A stretch of DNA of 64,000 nucleotides, from assembly GCF_043290135.1 (NCBI RefSeq), contig NC_134710.1, forward strand, positions 456,010,376-456,074,375. Reading direction: 5' to 3'. Each line of letters starts with the position of its first letter. Position 1 is the stretch's first letter. Below are positions 58,791 through 64,000 of the stretch, in pieces. The notes beneath the pieces are model-generated. The model had not been told where the DNA came from, did no database searches, and was given only the letters and a program-made list of their open reading frames with translations. This DNA is from Rhipicephalus microplus (Eukaryota > Arthropoda > Arachnida > Ixodida > Ixodidae). A program made the position numbers and the translations under genes.

Positions 58791-60516
58791 TGGTAGCAAA
58801 TGGGTCTTAATGAGCCGTGACCATATGTGTGTTTGAGCTTCTAGGTGATAAATAACTGTAAGTGAGCTACTTTATTGTGAAAATTTCCAGCTGTTACGTG
58901 CCGTATTTCATGATGTTTTCATTCCCTTCCTCTAATCAAATAAATGTTTATATGTGTTTTAAAATCTCAGTATCACCTCATCTTTCCATAGCTTTTGCAT
59001 TGTGGAGGAAGCACTTTGGTGAGGCGTTTTATTTGACACCAGTACTTCTTCGCAAACTTGTTCACGTGTTACTTAGAGGTAAAATGCTTCGTGTTTGAGC
59101 AGTGTAGCCGCATTTGTTGCGAACAGTGTGAGCGCTAACGCGTTAACAGTGCCAGCGTTAACGGGACTGCGCTCTTTTTTTTCAGGAACTCAATAACGTT
59201 CTCATCTCTATTTCGGAACTGTAACGGGTACTTGAGTTTGTGGTCAACAGTAATGGCAATACCAGTTTTGCGTTGTTTTATATCAGTAACTTAGTAACTT
59301 GCTCATTGCTGTTTTGGAACGGTAACGGGTACTTTACTTGTGTTACTCTTTTTCGGTAACGTGAGGAGTAGTTATATTTATTTCAATGAACACAAAGTTC
59401 TAGATGCGAAGCAGCACATGGTGGAGTACAAAGCGGTGGTTTGCGTGGTGAACACCCTTAAGGCACCTGCGCCATTTTTCCGCCCTCTCCTCATGCTCAC
59501 GTGAGGGGAGGCGGGAGTATACGCGCACGCACAGTAGAAGAGCAGACGATAGTGAATGCCCTCCCCTCGCGTGAGCGCCAGGCGTTGGGAGGATGTAGCA
59601 GAGCGCTGCCTCCGCATTCTTTGTTCTCTCCCGTTGCTTTCAGCGCCACTACTGTTACACTGTTCTAGAAGAGGGTAATGGGATCAACAGCTGGATTGCC
59701 CCACGCACTGAAGTGAGGCGGCGAGTGCCAACGGAACTCGGATGTGTGTGGGGCCGCTTTTTTTGCGTAGGCTGGCTGGCGTGGCTGCCACTTGGGCTCT
59801 TCGATTTTCCATTTCTGGCTACCCGCGGGCTTCCACAGCCAGCCAGAGCATGCTCATTTTTCTGCCGCGGCGCACTTCCGGTTGGCATTCGTTTTATCTC
59901 GAGTTCAATGGTTCTGGTGACAGGCGGGGAGCCCGAGTGTCGCCAGCCACTTCCAGGACAATTTATTCGTGGAAGCTCTCTGGAAGGTTTTGGGTAAGTT
60001 TTGAGCTAGAACACGCCCGAAAGATACGGTACGCTCTCGGCGCCATCTTTGTGAAGACTCGATGGATTGCAGTGTGGGAGCTTGAGGACTTCGCCTTCGC
60101 TAGTCACCACGCATAGCGTAATCTTCTAAAGCCTGTCCCGCCTTGCGAGATGAGGCCATTACGAGTGGTGGCGAATCCTTGAAACTACTGTTCATCGATT
60201 TTGTTATATTTCCCGGGAAGCTTCCTCCTGTGAAAAACACGGCGAATCCTGCTGACTGCGTCGTGCAATGCCTGAAAAGTTCTATACTACACGTTCGTAC
60301 GTACACAAAGATACAACTTTGGAGTGATTGTTCTTGTTTCGTAGTAGTACAGACCACGGAAGTCATTTGTGGAGCCATGCCTGCTCTCTGTGAACTTAGC
60401 GAAGAAGATTATGGTCGTACTAGCTCGCTATGTGGTATGTTTGAGTGGGTGAACCTCTAGCCTTACTACTCGATTGATCTTCGATGGTGATAGAAGGCTC
60501 TAGATCGCGACCGTTG
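58791..60516. other. Non-coding part of the right duplication copy
   Basis: Matches 490-2215. No gene recognised; same GTAACGG-type repeats at about 59140-59370. Confidence 0.55.
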
Positions 60517-61472
60517 ATGTACACGTCGCACGCCGCTGTCGCACGCCGCTCGTTGATGTCGCACGCCGCTCGCTGGTAGTGAGCGGCGTGCGAACCCTTC
60601 AATCTATGGGCCAGCATATGTGGTATGATATTACACTATACGACGTGAGAAAAAGATGAGAGAACAAATTCAGAAAAGTATACCTCCATTCATTACCCAT
60701 TTAGCAGTTAGCTTTGTCTTGTCTCAACTCTTCCTAATAATGCCGTGCAGTATGTACTATGACGTAGTAGGTCAAATAAAAGCTGAAATAAATGACTTAG
60801 TTAGGTACCACTTAGGACTGCAGAACAGGACCAGGCAAGTTATAAACTAGTCGAAAACGTGCAATGGATAAGTTTATTTTATATACGACGTGCCCACGTG
60901 GTACCGACACCTACGCACGTTTAAACTTTAAACAAAAACGTTTGCTGGTCAACGCGTGTTGGCGACGCATAATACGTGATAGGTGAGCAGGAATATATCC
61001 TCGAGCTCTTTTGGGGACATGATCACTTTTGCGTGCTTTTGCGTTGTGTTGTGCACTGACTGATACACGTACTAAAAAGGCGTGAGCTTGTTAAGCCGTC
61101 ATCGTCGTGGCAGCACACCTTGCATCGTCCTCGAGGAGGAGTGCCCCAGCTGCCTGTATCGTTCACAGCTGCGGCGAGGGATCGTGCGATTGTGCGAGCT
61201 AGGATATTACTTCAGCTTTTTGGCGAGCCTAACTGCGAATTTCTAAGCGGGCAATGCAGAAAAAAAATAATAGCACGCGGCGCATATTTTCGTTTGCTGC
61301 CACGATGGTAGAGTGTGTTTACGTTTACGCTGGCTGTCCCAGCCTTCGGATTTGCTATATTTAGGCAGCTTCGGGTTGTCTCGGGATCCCGACAATTGTG
61401 ACCACGACGTTATTTCCTGTCTAGACCAGAAGTAGCTGACTGTCCTCTGGCAAGCTCTGGCTGCCAGAAAGC
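60517..61472. other. ~950-bp segment present only in the right duplication copy
   Basis: The left copy passes from ACCATTGAT to CCAGAGGCCTG with only ~18 bases between. Here ~950 bp lie between the matching anchors. It contains a three-fold GTCGCACGCCGCT repeat and a hairpin at its left end, and a 64-codon frame at 60656-60850 with no recognised domain. No clear terminal repeats at the segment ends, so insertion here and deletion in the left copy are both possible. Confidence 0.7.
60525..60593. repeat. Triple 13-bp repeat with a 13-bp hairpin
   Basis: GTCGCACGCCGCT at 60525-60537, 60538-60550 and 60558-60570. The last unit also pairs with its inverse: TCGCACGCCGCTC (60559-60571) and GAGCGGCGTGCGA (60581-60593) around a 9-base loop. 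Confidence 0.92.
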
Positions 61473-64000
61473 TACCAGAGGCCTGAAGATTGAAAAGCCC
61501 CTCTGGTGCTTCGCGCGCTTGTTGTGACGGCCGCACGCATGGACGGATGAACGCACCTAGCAAAAAAACCTAAACTCACGAAGTTGCTAATTTTTATTAC
61601 AGTTGCCTGTTATTCTATAACCTTGCTAAGACAGTAGGTTCGGTCAAAGTTGACCTTAACGGCGCTAGTGCAGAAATAGTTGTCTCCTCAGTGCCCAAGA
61701 TGCTCTTGCTGAGGCAGCCATGGTTGCTTCAGTGGACCCTCTGATTGCAAAAGGGACCCTAGTATCAGCTGAACGCATGTTTCGGAGTATTCCTGCAGAA
61801 CTCAGAGAGTTGGTAGAGTAGAAGAGCGATGACCGTCTAATATAATATGCGGCAAGTTATGTTGCTCGAAATTAAGTTTATGACGCGTTATAAGTGCATG
61901 CCCTGCAATACCTTTCTTTTGTAAGTCTATAATACGGAAAGCACAAACACTTCAGTCACTGCGATATGTGACAATGGAGGCTTTTTTGTATCCCTCACAG
62001 CAGCTTTTTAGGGCACTATAGAGGCTGCAAGACATCTTGACTGTTTTTTCAGTCTAGAGAAACTCTGCAGGGACAGCATAAAAGATGTGATGTTGCTGGT
62101 GAAGGAAACCTTTCGTAATGTCCTAGGTTGCATCCAACATGCAAAAGCGCTCACAACAGTTAGCCAAGTTCTATGTCCTGACCATTCTGCATTTTTATGC
62201 AAAAGCGCGCTAAAATCGCGACCGGAACGGCGTGAAAAATTGCATGCGAACATCAGTCGTTGCTCATAATGCTTCTCTTGTTGCAGCCATGTACTTTGAG
62301 AACACTGTAGTGTTTTGTGCCCATAATGTTTTGTTGCTTGTCTTTCTTTCTTTTTTACCATGTTATGAAACTTCGCTATCTCGGGCAACATCTACAGCCG
62401 CGGCATCGTCTTGGGAATAATTAATTCTCAAGCTCTCAGTGGATATGCACAAATGTGAACGAAACCACTCGTAATTGAATATATACAGGGCTTATGTCAC
62501 GAATGTTTTACTACATGCGGAACCGTAGACGCTTGGCTTAATTGTACTTGTGAATGCGATTGCGGCATGCAAATGACAATTGTCAATGGCAAATATTTGA
62601 ACAACTCAAGCATTCAATTTTTTAACATCTACAGTGTTCGCGAAACTTTACGAATCGGCCACATCCTCCTGCGCCCGTTATCTGCACTTCTTGGGTCAGC
62701 TTCCTTTTCACGCTAGCTTAATACGTCGGCCTGTTCATGTTCTTTGCACTTGTTTTATATGAGAGGAAGTTTTAAAAAGCATGCTTAATAAATCCACGCT
62801 TCCTTTTTTTTTGGTGAACACCAAGCGCACACAACTTTCTACGTATTGCTCGGGCTATGAGTTTTGCGTTCTGTAAAAACCCACGCACTGGTTCCCCCCG
62901 TTCGTGGCGTCTACGTCAGGTTCCACTCCCGAGCGCGCTCCCTGATCCTACTACCCCATTCTAGAACAGTGTACTACAATGCGCTCTCATATATCGCTGT
63001 GCGCGCATGCTTGGTTGCAAGCTCCTAGCAGCGCTGGGTCTTCAATTTCCACACCAAACATAGTAGAGAAACATACGAATGGAAACACAAACGAACACCA
63101 GTGCTTCTCCGCATTCCCGCGTAATTTCGTTTGTGGGGGATGGTGCAAATGTTTTTACACTTCGTCTTATGGGAGCAGTAAAAACAGTGAAAACTGCATG
63201 CGCTAAGGGCAAAGAATAACGAGCTATGGCGCATGGCACGAGCGGTTTTTTTAGAGCGGTGCCGGTACCCAGACGCTCACTCTAAAAAAAGCGGGCTCCA
63301 TTTCTCCTTCGGCGCAGCGAATTTTCCTCGTTCGAGTGCCTTAACCGTCGAGCCCTTTCGCGGAAAAGACAAATGAAGCAACGTTTCTTCTTCAGTGTTA
63401 AAGTTTCCACTCAACCATGGCGTCATGCAGCACGCATGCGCACGCTGAACCTAACCAGCCGCGACCAGTTGCGTGCGATTTTTTTCCTTACAATTGATGC
63501 AAGCAATGTAGCAGTGACCTTTATACTTTTGTTTTATTCGTGTAGAGTAAAAGCCTTCTTTTTTATCGCCAGGAACTCGCACAATGCTCTCCACACTTCC
63601 GTGTGTGTCTCGTGTTGTAGCACACTACCAATTTGTCACGGATACAAGGATCTCAGCTTCCCTTAACATGCTTGCTATATCGATAACGTAGACTGTACAA
63701 TTATAATGAATTTTTTATCTGTCGACTTACTTGGTCAGCCTGCGCATTCTTACTTTCGCACGGCATCAATAGCGCTCATCAATTCAAAGATACGCATGAA
63801 AAAGCCCCACAGTTAATTTTTCAACATTCCAGGAAGCGTGATACCACTGCCGAGTCCATGCGTGAAAGCACGATTTTATACAATTGCAGAAGTTATACGT
63901 GCCGCTACCGCCATATGTTTATCAGTCACGCCGTGGTGGGTTTGGTTGGTTGATGAAAATTTTATTGGAAGTCCGGCAGAGCTTTCGCTGACCGGGCCTT
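61473..64000. other. Non-coding part of the right duplication copy
   Basis: Matches 2230-5770 with a single copy of the ~480-bp unit (about 61676-62170). No gene recognised. Confidence 0.55.

Larger units (their letters stand above)
58046..64000. repeat. Segmental duplication, right copy
   Basis: Counterpart of 1-5770 in the same orientation. Differences: the Ruka at 58535-58777, one unit instead of three of the ~480-bp repeat, a copy-specific ~950-bp segment at about 60517-61472, and a ~60-bp deletion near 63062. The copy is cut by the window end. Confidence 0.93.

Overview
The window is nuclear DNA of a eukaryote, most likely a hard tick (Ixodidae, probably a metastriate genus). The best evidence is seven copies of the tick tRNA-derived SINE known as Ruka. 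Other transposable elements of types usual in tick genomes support this: a Ty3/Gypsy LTR element, a Penelope-like element (PLE), APE-type LINEs, a BEL/Pao remnant and a PIF/Harbinger-like transposase. I see no intact host gene, rRNA gene, CRISPR array or bacterial-style operon. Nearly every long reading frame is a transposon remnant or chance.

Layout. (1) 1-5770 and 58046-64000 are two copies, in the same orientation, of one segmental duplication about 58 kb apart. Both carry the 3' part of an intronless pseudogene of a MARCH-type membrane E3 ubiquitin ligase. In the right copy the degenerate RING-CH half is also in the window (57651-58438). The copies differ by a Ruka insertion with a clean empty site in the other copy, by a tandem expansion of a ~480-bp unit in the left copy, and by a ~950-bp segment found only in the right copy. 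(2) 5828-6003 holds a SINE with a different tRNA-like head. (3) 7204-18056 is one degenerate Ty3/Gypsy element with ~133-bp LTRs and a 4-bp target duplication. Its gag is split by a ~1-kb, almost perfect palindrome made of two head-to-head PLE 3' ends. Its RNase H region is split by a ~4.7-kb minus-strand LINE, and the ORF1 of that LINE is split by a 5'-truncated Ruka. (4) 18.6-23.4 kb has Ruka copies, a BEL/Pao gag-protease remnant and a ~143-bp tandem repeat.

(5) 23.4-46.5 kb is AT-rich and poor in coding signal. It contains a ~53-bp minisatellite, two tRNA-like sequences, three Ruka remnants, a LINE scrap and a possible 14.6-kb segment bounded by a 16-bp inverted repeat with related subterminal motifs. 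(6) 46.5-51.6 kb has a reading frame with weak Myb/SANT likeness and a DDE_4-type transposase pseudogene that keeps all three catalytic acidic residues; its 3' end is duplicated. (7) 54.6-57.6 kb has two short tandem repeats and a minus-strand LINE fragment (endonuclease plus a GDSL-like ORF1) that abuts the MARCH pseudogene.

How it works together: the genes form no pathway. The window records layered transposition: Gypsy first, then LINE and PLE into it, then Ruka into the LINE; and a segmental duplication followed by further change in each copy. Identity and divergence figures are by-eye estimates.
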